Under the pieces are notes generated by a model. It was not told the origin of the DNA. It did not search any database and saw nothing but the letters and a program-made list of their open reading frames with translations. 64,000 nt of DNA from positions 62,001 to 126,000 of the forward strand of contig NZ_CAKKLJ010000007.1 in assembly GCF_918698005.1 (NCBI RefSeq), written 5' to 3'. Position numbers and translations under genes: made by a program. Within the stretch, counting starts at the first letter, position 1. The number at the start of each line of letters is the position of its first letter. This DNA is from Microbacterium sp. Bi121 (GTDB lineage Bacteria; Actinomycetota; Actinomycetes; Actinomycetales; Microbacteriaceae). Positions 1 through 8,571 of this stretch are shown piece by piece.

Positions 1-435
1 GCTCATGTGTTCGCCCTGACCGGGTTCCGGCCCGACACGGAGATGCTGCGCGAGCTGCGTATCAGCCTTGACCCCGCTCTCGATGCCGTCGCCGGGATCG
101 CCGCGGAGATCGACCCGAACATCCACTCGTGCGGTTCGGTATCGGCAACAGGTGCCAGAGAGCTCGCGCAGCCCGAGCACGGGTTCTTCATCGTTGGGGT
201 GAAGTCCTACGGGCGTGCACCGACGTTCCTTGCTCTGACGGGATACGAGCAGGTGCGCAGCGTTACGGCACATCTCGCTGGAGATCACGAAGCCGCCGCG
301 CGCAAGGATCTCGTCCTGCCGGATACCGGCGTGTGTGGCGGGTCGGGTGACTTCGACGACAACGCGGGAAGTTGCTGTGCAGCCCCGGCTCCGGCCGTGG
401 TGCAGATCGGGTTGCGTCCCATCCCGGTCGGCTAA
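1..435 (+). CDS. Flavoprotein (FAD/NAD(P)-binding oxidoreductase), C-terminal part
   Basis: The reading frame is open from base 1, so the N-terminus lies outside the window; about 144 codons remain. The visible part reads like the C-terminal half of the FAD/NAD(P)-binding oxidoreductases found in actinobacterial arsenic islands: a HVFALTGFRPD segment, then a GVKSYGRAPTF motif, and a Cys-rich tail (GVCGG, SCCAAP). The Rossmann and FAD fingerprints cannot be checked. It converges with the phosphatase gene that follows, across a strong hairpin. Its place beside trxB/acr3/arsC suggests a redox role in arsenic handling, which is inference. Confidence 0.7.
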   Translation, partial: AHVFALTGFRPDTEMLRELRISLDPALDAVAGIAAEIDPNIHSCGSVSATGARELAQPEHGFFIVGVKSYGRAPTFLALTGYEQVRSVTAHLAGDHEAAARKDLVLPDTGVCGGSGDFDDNAGSCCAAPAPAVVQIGLRPIPVG

Positions 436-443
436 CCGCACAT

Positions 444-484
444 GCGAAAGGGTGAGGCCTCAGATCGAGGTCTCACCCTTTCGC
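444..484. terminator. Bidirectional hairpin terminator
   Basis: Perfect 13-bp arms GCGAAAGGGTGAG (444-456) and CTCACCCTTTCGC (472-484), extended inward past one G-T pair by CCTC/GAGG around a 5-base loop, giving an approximately 18-bp stem. It lies between two convergent genes (stops at 435 and 489), so it can end transcription from both sides. Confidence 0.85.
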
Positions 485-488
485 GATC

Positions 489-890
489 TCAGCCGACCAG
501 GCGGGCAGCGAGTTGGCGGACCTTCTCGGCGACAGCGTCACGCAGTTCCCGCACGCCGTCGGCTTCCCAGTTCGACGGGTCAGGGAAGGACCATTCGACC
601 AGCTCTCCGCCGACAGGACCAGGGAGCGGGAGTCCCGGCTTCATCAACACCACCACATCGGCGGACGCGAGATCCTCGACCGTGACAGCACGCGGACGGG
701 CGGCGCTCGTGTCGATCCCGAGTTCCTGCAACGACTCAGCAATCACCGGATTGATCGTTTCTGCCGGGCTGATACCCGCGCTCGTCGCCACCAACTGCTC
801 GGAGCCGACATGTGTGAGTAGGTGGGCGCCCAGCTGCGAACGCCCCGCGTTGTGCTTGCATATGAACAGGACGGTCCTTGGCTGGGTCAT
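489..890 (-). CDS. Low-molecular-weight phosphatase family protein (arsenate reductase-like)
   Basis: 133 aa with the LMW-PTP P-loop CKHNAGRS near residue 11 (C-X5-R) and a late WSFPDPS segment holding the Asp-Pro typical of this fold. Members either reduce arsenate or dephosphorylate phosphotyrosine. Unlike the two ArsC modules downstream it lacks the MGCGDxCP segment and has MKPGLPLPG there, so its resolving chemistry must differ. The ATG at 890 puts the P-loop at the normal distance. It is divergent from trxB (127-bp gap) and probably shares its control region. Arsenate reductase is inferred from context; a stand-alone phosphatase is possible. Confidence 0.75.
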   Translation of the reverse strand: MTQPRTVLFICKHNAGRSQLGAHLLTHVGSEQLVATSAGISPAETINPVIAESLQELGIDTSAARPRAVTVEDLASADVVVLMKPGLPLPGPVGGELVEWSFPDPSNWEADGVRELRDAVAEKVRQLAARLVG

Positions 891-981
891 CGTGATTCTG
901 CTTTCTAGGCTGCAGCACGATCGCTGCACTGGCAATGATCCGCTCGCCAGGTGACGGGCAGGTGAACTCTTTTCAGCATGA

Positions 982-1016
982 TTGCATTCGGCATCGATGG
1001 ATGTCAATATAGACAC
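982..1016 (+). promoter_or_regulatory. Promoter and candidate ArsR operator of the arsenic operon
   Basis: TTGCAT (982-987), 17-bp spacer, CAATAT (1005-1010), then 6 bases to the trxB ATG at 1017 with no Shine-Dalgarno, so the transcript is probably leaderless. The spacer holds the palindrome CATCGATG (992-999), and TGTC/GACA arms (1002-1015) overlap the -10. SmtB/ArsR repressors typically bind such AT-containing dyads over the promoter. The regulator is encoded downstream in the same operon, which suggests autoregulation. Confidence 0.5.
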
Positions 1017-1994
1017 ATGTCGATTCAAGAGGTTGAGCTGGTCATCATCGGTTCCGGACCCGCCGGGTACACCGCCGCCGTCTACGCGGCTCGTGCGGGG
1101 CTCGAACCAGTGGTGCTCGCAGGTTCCGTCACCGCGGGTGGCGCGTTGATGACGACGACTGAGGTGGAGAACTTTCCCGGGTTCGTCGATGGTGTGCAGG
1201 GCCCAGAACTGATGGAGTCGATGCGTGCGCAGGCCGAGCGTTTCGGCGCACGCATCCTGCTCGACGACGCCGTCAGCGTCGACCTCGAGGGTCCGATCAA
1301 GGTCATCGAGACCGGCGCCGGTGAGACCTTCCGTGCCCGCGCCGTCATCCTCACGATGGGGTCCGCTTACCGCAAGCTCGGACTGCCCGAAGAAGAGCGG
1401 CTGACCGGCCATGGCCTGTCGTGGTGTGCGACGTGTGATGGGTTCTTCTTCCGTGAGCAGGAGATCGTGGTCGTCGGCGGTGGCGACTCCGCGATGGAGG
1501 AAGCGCTGTTCTTGACGCGTTTCGCGTCGAAGGTCACTGTCGTGCACCGCCGCGAAGAGTTCCGTGCCTCGAAGATCATGGCGCAGCGGGTGCTGGATCA
1601 CCCGAAGATCGACGTCGCGTGGAACAGTGAGGTCGCAGGCATCATCGGTGCCGAGAAGGTGCACGCTGTCGCCCTCCGCGACACCGTCACCGGAGCAGAA
1701 CGCGAGCTTTCGGCAACCGGCATCTTCGTGGCTATCGGCCATGACCCGCGCTCCGAACTGGTCACTGGGATCATCGACACGGATGCCGACGGCTACGTGC
1801 TCGTCGAACACCCCTCCACCCGCACGAACCTTCCCGGAGTGTTCGCGGCTGGCGACCTGGTCGACCACACCTACCGCCAGGCCATCACCGCTGCGGGCAC
1901 CGGATGCGCAGCCGCGCAGGACGCCCAGCACTACCTGTCCGCTCTCGACGAGAGCAACACGATCGAACTCGAAATCGAGGAAGTGTTCGCATGA
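1017..1994 (+). CDS. trxB: Thioredoxin-disulfide reductase
   Basis: 325 aa. The N-terminal FAD site is GSGPAGYTA (residues about 11-19), the redox-active CATC lies near residue 137 (SWCATCDG), the NADPH site is [10 protein letters not shown] and the C-terminal FAD motif is GVFAAGDL. It passes NADPH electrons to thioredoxin in the cytoplasm. I chose ATG 1017, with a -10 box 7 bases upstream, over an in-frame ATG at 978 that would add 13 residues not expected in the family. Its stop overlaps the trxA start (ATGA). In this operon it most likely recharges the thioredoxin that reduces the arsenate reductase domain of the ArsR-ArsC fusion. Confidence 0.95.
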   Translation: MSIQEVELVIIGSGPAGYTAAVYAARAGLEPVVLAGSVTAGGALMTTTEVENFPGFVDGVQGPELMESMRAQAERFGARILLDDAVSVDLEGPIKVIETGAGETFRARAVILTMGSAYRKLGLPEEERLTGHGLSWCATCDGFFFREQEIVVVGGGDSAMEEALFLTRFASKVTVVHRREEFRASKIMAQRVLDHPKIDVAWNSEVAGIIGAEKVHAVALRDTVTGAERELSATGIFVAIGHDPRSELVTGIIDTDADGYVLVEHPSTRTNLPGVFAAGDLVDHTYRQAITAAGTGCAAAQDAQHYLSALDESNTIELEIEEVFA

Positions 1995-2317
1995 GCGCCC
2001 CCACACCTGTCACCGACGCCACATTCCAGACCGAGGTCCTCGATGCGGATCTCCCCGTTGTCGTGGACATCTGGGCCACCTGGTGCGGACCCTGCAAGCA
2101 GATCGCACCTGTGCTGGATCAGCTCGCCACCGAATACGACGGCCGGATCAAGATCGTCAAGCTCGACGCCGACCAGAACCCGGAGACAGTAGTGGCCGCC
2201 GGTGTCACGTCGATCCCCACCCTGGGTTTCTACAAGAACGGTGTCCGCACCGACATCCTCATCGGCGCGCACCCGAAGCCTGTTATCGCCGAGAAGATGG
2301 AGGCGCTGCTCGCATGA
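1991..2317 (+). CDS. trxA: Thioredoxin
   Basis: 108 aa, a full-length single-domain thioredoxin. The active site is [10 protein letters not shown] (about residues 29-38) and the cis-proline segment is SIPTL. Start ATG 1991 overlaps the trxB stop by 4 bases and its own stop overlaps the acr3 start by 4 bases, indicating translational coupling. A private TrxB/TrxA pair inside an ars operon fits the thioredoxin-coupled arsenate reductases of actinobacteria (Cg_ArsC1'-type in Corynebacterium glutamicum); the pairing here is inferred from gene order. Confidence 0.93.
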   Translation: MSAPTPVTDATFQTEVLDADLPVVVDIWATWCGPCKQIAPVLDQLATEYDGRIKIVKLDADQNPETVVAAGVTSIPTLGFYKNGVRTDILIGAHPKPVIAEKMEALLA

Positions 2318-3423
2318 GTGCTGCAACCGTTCCCGCACCGACGTCAACGACGCGCCGCCTGTCCACCCTGGACCGCTGGCTGCCGCTGTGGATCGGGCTC
2401 GCCATGGTCGCCGGCATCCTCCTCGGACGCTTCGTCCCCGGCGTATCGCCACTGCTCGCAAGCCTCGAAGTGGGCGGGATCTCGATCCCCATCGCCTTGG
2501 GTCTGCTGGTGATGATGTATCCGGTGCTCGCGAAGGTCCGCTACGACAAGGTCGCCGCGGTCACCGGCGACAAGAAGCTGCTCATCTCCTCGCTCGTGCT
2601 GAACTGGCTGATCGGCCCCGCGCTGATGTTCGCCCTGGCCTGGATGTTCCTCCCCGATCTGCCCGAATACCGGACCGGCCTCATCATCGTCGGGCTCGCC
2701 CGATGCATCGCAATGGTCGTCATCTGGAACGACCTCGCCTGCGGAGACCGCGAAGCCGCCGCCGTGCTCGTCGCGATCAACTCCGTCTTCCAGGTCGTCG
2801 CATTCTCACTGCTCGGCTGGTTCTACCTCACCATCCTCCCCGGATGGCTCGGACTGGACACGCAGGGACTCGACTTCTCCGTCGGAGCGATCGCCCTGAA
2901 CGTGCTCATCTTCCTCGGCATCCCGTTGCTGGCCGGATTCGCATCCCGCTTCATCGGCGAACGCCGCAAGGGCCGCGACTGGTATGAAGAGAAGTTCCTG
3001 CCCAAGATCGGCCCGTGGGCACTCTACGGCCTGCTGTTCACCATCGTTCTGCTGTTCGCCTTGCAGGGCGAACAGGTCACCTCTCGGCCCCTCGACGTCG
3101 CGCGGATCGCACTGCCGCTGCTGGTGTACTTCGCGGTCATGTGGTTCATCGGACTCTTCACCGGCAAGGCCCTCGGACTGGGTTACGCGCGTTCTTCGAC
3201 ACTGGCCTTCACCGCCGCCGGCAACAACTTCGAACTCGCCATCGCCGTGGCCATCGGCACGTTCGGGGCGACGTCGGGTCAGGCCCTCGCGGGCGTCGTT
3301 GGCCCGCTAATCGAAGTGCCGGTACTTGTGGGGCTCGTCTATGTCTCGCTCTGGGCAGCACGCAAGTGGTTCCACACTGACCCATACGCCGCAGCTCCAT
3401 GCACCGAGGTAAGGACGCCATGA
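2314..3423 (+). CDS. acr3: ACR3-family arsenite efflux permease
   Basis: 369 aa with about ten hydrophobic membrane spans. Family landmarks are the GLARCIAMVVIWNDLACGD segment around residues 128-146, which carries the Cys needed for As(III) transport in Acr3 proteins, and the late FTAAGNNFELAIAV segment. It exports arsenite made by the reductases encoded next to it, driven by the proton motive force in this family. ATG 2314 overlaps the trxA stop. The C-terminus runs 4 bases into the ArsR-ArsC gene, so the genes are transcribed together. Confidence 0.93.
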   Translation: MSAATVPAPTSTTRRLSTLDRWLPLWIGLAMVAGILLGRFVPGVSPLLASLEVGGISIPIALGLLVMMYPVLAKVRYDKVAAVTGDKKLLISSLVLNWLIGPALMFALAWMFLPDLPEYRTGLIIVGLARCIAMVVIWNDLACGDREAAAVLVAINSVFQVVAFSLLGWFYLTILPGWLGLDTQGLDFSVGAIALNVLIFLGIPLLAGFASRFIGERRKGRDWYEEKFLPKIGPWALYGLLFTIVLLFALQGEQVTSRPLDVARIALPLLVYFAVMWFIGLFTGKALGLGYARSSTLAFTAAGNNFELAIAVAIGTFGATSGQALAGVVGPLIEVPVLVGLVYVSLWAARKWFHTDPYAAAPCTEVRTP

Positions 3424-4412
3424 TGAATGTCACTTTGACCGCTGAGGACGCCTGCAGTCCGGTCGCCTCGCACGCGATCGGGCAGGACGCGGCGTCGTCC
3501 GTCGCAGCCACATTGAAGGCGCTCTCTGACCCCCTGCGCCTGCGGATGTTGTCCGCGATCGCCTCCGACCCGCGCGGGGAATCCTGCGTCTGCGACCTCG
3601 CTGAGCTCGCCGAGGTGTCACAGCCGACCGTGTCGCATCACCTCAGGGTTCTCAAGGACGTCGACGTGCTGACCTCTGAGCGCCGCGGCACCTGGGTCTG
3701 GTACAAGATCAACCCGAACCGCCGCCGCGCCGTCACCACGCTGCTGGATTCATTTGCTCCCGCGACCGTTGCACCCTGGACAGAAGACGCGGCCGACGAG
3801 GCGCGCCGACCAGACTTCGACGCACGCGTCACTCATCTCGCCGACGAACTGGCCGCAGAGATCCCGGCGATCGACTCAGCAACCGTCCTCACCATCGTCC
3901 GAGAGTCATACACAGCCCTCGCTCGCACCGCCCGGGTCACCTCGGCTCTGATCCCGCTCACGGAGCGGTTCGCCCGGCAGCGCCTGAGCGACCTCACCCG
4001 CGACCGCGACACAGCAGTCCCGCAGGTGCTGTTCGTCTGTGTGGCGAACGCCGGCCGCTCGCAGCTCGCCGCCGCACTGGTCAATCAGCTCGCAGGCGGC
4101 AGGATCATCGCCCGCTCAGCCGGCTCCAGCCCCGCAGATGTCATCCACCCGCACGTGCGATCACTGCTCGCCGAGATCGAAGGCGACGGCGCCGCCGAGC
4201 GATTCCCGAAGCCGCTGACTGATGATGCCGTCAGGGCTGCGGATGTCGTCATCACAATGGGCTGCGGCGATGTCTGCCCCATCATCCCCGGCGTCCGCTA
4301 CGACGACTGGGCCGTCGGAGACCCTGCCCTCGCCTCCCGCGAAGGCGTCGAAGCCATCCGCGACGACATCACCGCCCGCGTGCGCACCCTCGTCGACGAT
4401 CTCCTCAACTGA
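3420..4412 (+). CDS. arsR-arsC: ArsR repressor fused to arsenate reductase
   Basis: 330 aa, a regulator and an enzyme in one chain. Residues about 20-110 form an ArsR winged helix with the As(III)-site CVCDL and the recognition helix VSQPTVSHHLRVLK. Residues about 125-190 look like the three-helix bundle found at the N-terminus of thioredoxin-linked Cg_ArsC1'. Residues about 200-330 are an LMW-PTP arsenate reductase (P-loop CVANAGRS; MGCGDVCP with the resolving Cys). AAGGA (3411-3415) sits 4 bases before ATG 3420; a second ATG follows at 3423. It should repress the operon until As(III) binds while also making As(III), an unusual self-linked sensor. Confidence 0.88.
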   Translation: MMNVTLTAEDACSPVASHAIGQDAASSVAATLKALSDPLRLRMLSAIASDPRGESCVCDLAELAEVSQPTVSHHLRVLKDVDVLTSERRGTWVWYKINPNRRRAVTTLLDSFAPATVAPWTEDAADEARRPDFDARVTHLADELAAEIPAIDSATVLTIVRESYTALARTARVTSALIPLTERFARQRLSDLTRDRDTAVPQVLFVCVANAGRSQLAAALVNQLAGGRIIARSAGSSPADVIHPHVRSLLAEIEGDGAAERFPKPLTDDAVRAADVVITMGCGDVCPIIPGVRYDDWAVGDPALASREGVEAIRDDITARVRTLVDDLLN

Positions 4413-4437
4413 CCGCTACTCACTACCTGGAGTCACT

Positions 4438-4845
4438 ATGACTGATACCACCGCAAAGCCGTCCGTCCTGTTCGTCTGCGTCCATAACGCCGGCCGCTCC
4501 CAAATGGCCGCCGGATTCCTCCGCGACATCGCCGGCGACCGCATCGAAGTCCGCTCCGCGGGATCCATGCCCGCCGACCAGATCAACCCCATCGCCGTCG
4601 ACGCCATGGCCGAGCTCGGCATCGACATCACCGCCGAAGCCCCGAAGGTACTCACCACCGAAGCGGTCCAGGCCTCCGATGTCGTCATCACGATGGGCTG
4701 CGGGGACGCCTGCCCGTTCTTCCCCGGGAAGCGCTACGAGGACTGGGAGCTCGACGACCCGGCAGGTCAGGGCATCGACTCGGTCCGCCCCATCCGCGAC
4801 GACATCCGTGCACGCATCGAGCAGCTGGTAAGCGAGCTCGTCTGA
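4438..4845 (+). CDS. arsC: Arsenate reductase, LMW-PTP type (mycothiol or thioredoxin linked)
   Basis: 135 aa. P-loop CVHNAGRS near residue 15, then MGCGDACPFFPGKRYEDW and the catalytic DDPAG. It resembles corynebacterial arsenate-mycothiol transferases, in which the P-loop Cys attacks arsenate. Two further Cys in MGCGDAC leave a thioredoxin mechanism open. The ATG at 4438 is preceded by TGGAG. It is the last gene of the operon, 25 bases after the fusion gene, and the second complete reductase module on this strand. The reduced product, arsenite, leaves through Acr3. Confidence 0.9.
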   Translation: MTDTTAKPSVLFVCVHNAGRSQMAAGFLRDIAGDRIEVRSAGSMPADQINPIAVDAMAELGIDITAEAPKVLTTEAVQASDVVITMGCGDACPFFPGKRYEDWELDDPAGQGIDSVRPIRDDIRARIEQLVSELV

Positions 4846-5451
4846 CGCACCAGGCGTGCTGGTGACGTTCTCACGACTGCCTACCCTGTGGGTGTCTGGA
4901 TAGCCGCTTGCGCCCTCAACGCCCGTTACGATCACGCACCCGAAACGGCTCCTGCCTCGAGTTTCACCCTCGCTCCGACAATCGGCTGATCACGCGGCGA
5001 GGGGACGACGCAGTGCCCGAGTGAGCGGTTGCTAAGCGGAGCTCGCAGCGCAGCGGAGAGCGGAGTCTGCAAATAGCGAACGGCAGGAACGGAGTCGTTT
5101 CCTCGCCGCTACACTCTCGCCGTCGGAGGGAGGTGAGCGGCGCTCAACGCCTTCTACGCCTACGCGCTCGCGACAATCCGACCGACGGAAACGGCCGTCA
5201 CGATCAGTGGCACCCGAGACACCTTCACCGACATACAGGCGAGCGGCTACCGCCGAATGGCGCCGGCATCCCCCTGCGGCAGTCCGCAGCCAGTCCGCAA
5301 AAAGTCCGCAGAATTCTCCGCGCACGCCTTTCAGGCCCGTCCCACGACAACCAGAAATCCGCGTAATTCCGCGGATTTCACCTGCGGGCAACCACTGGCA
5401 AACACCCCGATGCAGTCCATCAACTACCGCTGACCTCCGGCCACTCCCGGA
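4846..5451. other. 606-base region without a recognisable gene
   Basis: Open frames here are short and unlike any family I know. The stretch separates the arsenic operon from conserved metabolic genes and looks like an island edge. It contains AGTCCGCA or close variants three times near 5280-5310 and a perfect 10-bp inverted repeat (5354-5379). I see no integrase, tRNA or transposase remnant that I can name. Confidence 0.5.
5354..5379. repeat. Perfect 10-bp inverted repeat
   Basis: Arms GAAATCCGCG (5354-5363) and CGCGGATTTC (5370-5379) around the loop TAATTC. The methyltransferase gene reads toward it from the right and the arsenic operon from the left, so it may end transcription. There is no T-run. 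An operator or recombination site is equally possible. Confidence 0.6.
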
Positions 5452-6087
5452 TCACGCCGGCGCGCGACCCTCATAGAGCACGACAGGTGTCGGCGGCAGC
5501 GGCCGATCACTGACCCGCACGCGGCGGACATCGACGTCGATGAAGCCGGCCTCCGCGAATCTCGAGAGCGTGTCGCGATTCTGATGGCACCCCGCGCACC
5601 AGTGCACCGTGAACGGGGTCGCTGCGCGTTGCAGCAGCGGCAGCATCCATCCCCGTGGCGCGAGCACGTGTTCGACGAACAGCATCCGTCCTCCCGGAAC
5701 GAGGACGCGCCGCAGCTCGTTCAGGGCCGCGCGGACGTCGGGCACCGTGCACAGCACGTATGTCCCGACCACCACATCGATCGAGCCGTCCGGGAGCGGT
5801 ACGCTCTCGGCCCCGGCCGCCATCGGTACGGCGGCGTGCCCCCACTCGCGCGCCCGACGTGCGAGTTCCTCCCGCCGAACGTCGTCGGGCTCGAGCCCCT
5901 GCCACACGACATCGGGCGGCAGCGCCCCGAAGTTCTCACCGCGCCCCGCACCGATCTCGAGCACACGTCCGCGAGCGCGACCGACGAGCTCGCGCTCCAG
6001 ATCGTCCAGCTGATCGTCATCGATCAAGGGGTCCTTGGGCACGAACTCAGTCTGCCCCGATGAGGCTCTCGCGGTCGTGACATCCAT
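5452..6087 (-). CDS. Class I SAM-dependent methyltransferase
   Basis: 211 aa from the ATG at 6087, whose first bases overlap the stop of the upstream hydrolase (TGATG); an in-frame ATG at 6117 would add 10 residues. SAM-binding motif I is VLEIGAGRGEN, followed by the acidic LEPDD, the motif IV-like IDVVVGTYVLCTV and LVPGGRMLFVEHV, as in UbiE/Methyltransf_11 proteins. A Cys-rich GCHQNRDT segment near the end is typical of a phospholipid N-methyltransferase-like subgroup, but the substrate cannot be read from sequence. It is co-transcribed with the alpha/beta hydrolase, so a lipid substrate is plausible. Confidence 0.8.
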   Translation of the reverse strand: MDVTTARASSGQTEFVPKDPLIDDDQLDDLERELVGRARGRVLEIGAGRGENFGALPPDVVWQGLEPDDVRREELARRAREWGHAAVPMAAGAESVPLPDGSIDVVVGTYVLCTVPDVRAALNELRRVLVPGGRMLFVEHVLAPRGWMLPLLQRAATPFTVHWCAGCHQNRDTLSRFAEAGFIDVDVRRVRVSDRPLPPTPVVLYEGRAPA

Positions 6088-7136
6088 CACGAACTTCGCG
6101 GGCTGCTCGCCGCCCATCCGACGACCCAGCGCTCCAGCCGGGCGTACGACTCGTCGCGCGCTGACTTGCGCGACAGGAACACGTCGTGGAGTGCGCCGTC
6201 GATCCGCTCCACGGTGACCGACGATCCCAGACGCAGGGCGCGCTGCGCGACGCCCTCCACCACGAGCACGGTGTCGGCCGAGGTGAGCTCATCCGACCAG
6301 CGCGTGGGCAGAGCCGACCGAGCAGACAGCAGTACGCACACCGGGGCCGTGATCGAGAGCCCCTCGGCGACGGTACGGTGCCCGTGCAGGATGGCGCGCA
6401 GCCACCCGGCATGAACGGACATCGCCGGCACCGGGCGCCATTCCGGGTTCGTCTCCATGAGGTCATCGGGGTCGACGACGGCCGCCTGCGCGCGTGCGTA
6501 GAAGCCGAGATCGATCTGGGGCGCCGCCTCCATCGGGCGCAGCCGCGCCTGCAGTTCGACCATCGGGGTGATCGCAGCACGCAGCGGCGCGAGCTGGAAT
6601 TCCAGCCACGGCGAGTTCAGGATGACGGCGTCCGTCGCCTCAGGATGCCGCGACGCCCACAGGCTGAGGACGAGCCCACCGGTCGAATGCCCCATGAGGA
6701 CGAGCCGACGAGAACCACGGGCATCGGAATCCATGGCCGCGACAGCGGCTTCGATGTCCTCGTCATAGGTCGCGAGGTCGGCGATGTACCCTGGCGTCTG
6801 CCCGTCGCGCAGGCTGCGGCCGTATTTGCGCAGGTCGAGCGCGAAGAACCGGGCACCGTGTGAGGTCCAGAACCGCGCCAGCCGCTTCTGGAAGAAGTAG
6901 TCGGACCATCCGTGCACGTACAGCACGTCGACGCCGTCGAGCAGCGGCGGCGGAACCTCGACGGGCCGCCCGCGGAGTCGGCGCACGAATCGATTCCACC
7001 CGCGCGGCGGTTCGGGGAGAGGATCGGGCAGCGCGCGCACGAGCGTCGCGACGACCTCGCCCTCATGGTCCTCACCCAGCGGCAGCGTGGTCTGCTCGAA
7101 CTCGTCGCCGAGGACGTCGGGCAGCCAGGCGGTCAT
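6087..7136 (-). CDS. Alpha/beta hydrolase (serine lipase/esterase-like)
   Basis: 349 aa. VLYVHGWSDY supplies the oxyanion-hole region, GHSTGG near residue 180 the nucleophile elbow Ser, and a late segment ending in the GALHDVFLS His completes the triad; the Asp is likely in the TVLVVEG neighbourhood. It belongs with lysophospholipase-like Hydrolase_4 proteins. There is no signal peptide, so it is cytoplasmic. Start ATG 7136 lies 24 bases after the stop of the reductase gene. It overlaps the methyltransferase by one base and forms a two-gene unit with it. Confidence 0.85.
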   Translation of the reverse strand: MTAWLPDVLGDEFEQTTLPLGEDHEGEVVATLVRALPDPLPEPPRGWNRFVRRLRGRPVEVPPPLLDGVDVLYVHGWSDYFFQKRLARFWTSHGARFFALDLRKYGRSLRDGQTPGYIADLATYDEDIEAAVAAMDSDARGSRRLVLMGHSTGGLVLSLWASRHPEATDAVILNSPWLEFQLAPLRAAITPMVELQARLRPMEAAPQIDLGFYARAQAAVVDPDDLMETNPEWRPVPAMSVHAGWLRAILHGHRTVAEGLSITAPVCVLLSARSALPTRWSDELTSADTVLVVEGVAQRALRLGSSVTVERIDGALHDVFLSRKSARDESYARLERWVVGWAASSPRSS

Positions 7137-7149
7137 GGCGCCAGCCTAG

Positions 7150-7173
7150 CCGCGGGTGACTCACTCCCCGCGG
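7150..7173 (-). terminator. GC hairpin overlapping the reductase stop
   Basis: Arms CCGCGGG (7150-7156) and CCCGCGG (7167-7173) flank a 10-base loop that contains the stop codon of the FAD reductase. It could attenuate read-through into the hydrolase gene. There is no U-tract, so support is limited. Confidence 0.35.
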
Positions 7174-8534
7174 GAGATGCGCACCATCTCGTCGCGCGGG
7201 ACCACCTTGATGCGCGCGCGCTCGTGCGGCGCACCGAGGGCGACCTCGTGCTCGTCGAGTCGGTGCCAGCCGTCGAGGTCGGTCCACTGGATGCCGCGAG
7301 ACTCGAGCAGTGCCGGGATCGCCGCCTCCGACGGATCGGCCGGCTGCCACCACGAGCCCTGGTCGTTGACCAGGTGCTGCACCGTCTCCATCGCATCGGA
7401 CTTCGTGTGGCCGATGAGTCCGACCGGTCCGCGCTTGATCCAGCCGGTGGCGTAGATGCCGGGGACGCGCTGATTGGAGTCCTTGGCGATGACCTGACCC
7501 TCGCGGTTCGGGATCACCCCGTGCTTCTTGTCGAAGGGGACATCCTTCAAGGGCGACCCGAAGTAACCGACCGCGCGGTACATCTGCCCGATCGCGATCT
7601 CTCTCAGCTCGCCCGTGCCGGTCATGCCACCGGAGCCGTCCGACTGCGTGCGCTCGTAGACGATCGCGGCGACTTTGCCCTCGGCATCCGTCTTGATCTC
7701 GACCGGCTTCGCCCAGAAGTGCAGGTGCAGACGGCGGGACGCCTCTCCCCCGGCGTTGTTCACCGACGGACGCGTGCGCCACTGCTGCAGGATGCGGTCG
7801 ATGACCTTGACCTGCTTGTTGCTGGCGACGGCATCCTTGGATGCCTCGTCGTAGTCGAAATCCTCGTCGTAGACGACCATGTCGACGTCGCGCAGCTCAC
7901 CGAGCTCGCGCAGCTCGAGCGGGGTGAACTTCACCTGGGCCGGCCCTCGGCGCCCGAAGACGTGGACGTCGGTGATCTTCGATGCCTCGAGGCCGGCGTG
8001 CACGTTGTCGGGGATCTCGGTCGGCAGCAGGTCCTCCGCATGCTTGGCGAGGATGCGGGCCACGTCGAGCGCGACGTTGCCGTTGCCGAGGACGGCGACG
8101 GACTCGGCATCCAGCGTCCAGTCGCGCGGCACGTCGGGGTGGCCGTCGAACCAGCTGACGAAGTCGGCTGCGCCGAAGGACCCGCCCGCGTCGATGCCCG
8201 GGATGTCGAGCGTGGTGTCGCGGATGGCGCCGGTGGCGAAGATCACCGCGTTGTAGTGCTTCTTCAGGTCGTCGAGCGTGATGTCCTCGCCGAAGCGCAC
8301 GTTGCCGAAGACACGGATGTCGCCGCGGTCGAGCACGTCGCGAAGAGCGTTGACGACGCCCTTGATACGCGGGTGATCGGGGGCCACGCCGTAACGGACG
8401 AGGCCGTACGGTGCGGGGAGCTGCTCGAACAGATCGATCGACACGTCGAACGATCGCTCGGTCTTCAGCAGAATGTCAGCGGCGTAGATGCCAGCCGGGC
8501 CTGCCCCGACGATGGCCAGCCTGAGCTTGGTCAT
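7161..8534 (-). CDS. Ferredoxin/adrenodoxin-type NADP+ reductase (FprA-like)
   Basis: 457 aa, close to mycobacterial FprA. FAD-binding GAGPAGIYAAD starts near residue 9, APYGLVRYGVAPDH follows, and a central GNGNVALDVAR makes the NADP site; the C-terminal GWIKRGPVGLIGHTK is the family signature. It moves electrons between NADPH and ferredoxin. ATG 8534 has AAAGGA 6 bases upstream; an in-frame GTG/ATG extension to 8591 would add a non-conserved leader. It lies downstream of the prenyl diphosphate synthase in an all-minus block of quinone genes, consistent with a redox supply role. Confidence 0.93.
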   Translation of the reverse strand: MTKLRLAIVGAGPAGIYAADILLKTERSFDVSIDLFEQLPAPYGLVRYGVAPDHPRIKGVVNALRDVLDRGDIRVFGNVRFGEDITLDDLKKHYNAVIFATGAIRDTTLDIPGIDAGGSFGAADFVSWFDGHPDVPRDWTLDAESVAVLGNGNVALDVARILAKHAEDLLPTEIPDNVHAGLEASKITDVHVFGRRGPAQVKFTPLELRELGELRDVDMVVYDEDFDYDEASKDAVASNKQVKVIDRILQQWRTRPSVNNAGGEASRRLHLHFWAKPVEIKTDAEGKVAAIVYERTQSDGSGGMTGTGELREIAIGQMYRAVGYFGSPLKDVPFDKKHGVIPNREGQVIAKDSNQRVPGIYATGWIKRGPVGLIGHTKSDAMETVQHLVNDQGSWWQPADPSEAAIPALLESRGIQWTDLDGWHRLDEHEVALGAPHERARIKVVPRDEMVRISRGE

Positions 8535-8571
8535 GGGTGTCCTTTCGGATGCTGCAGCGATACGGATGCGA

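Noticed and set aside
489..2006. Very long minus-strand frame spanning the phosphatase and antisense to trxB
   Set aside because: Only the part 489-890 matches a family. The remainder is the shadow of trxB in this GC-rich DNA.
5032..5391. 119-codon frame in the gene-free region
   Set aside because: Arg/Ser/Gly rich, no SD or known domain, and no sign of coding bias. I left it unannotated.
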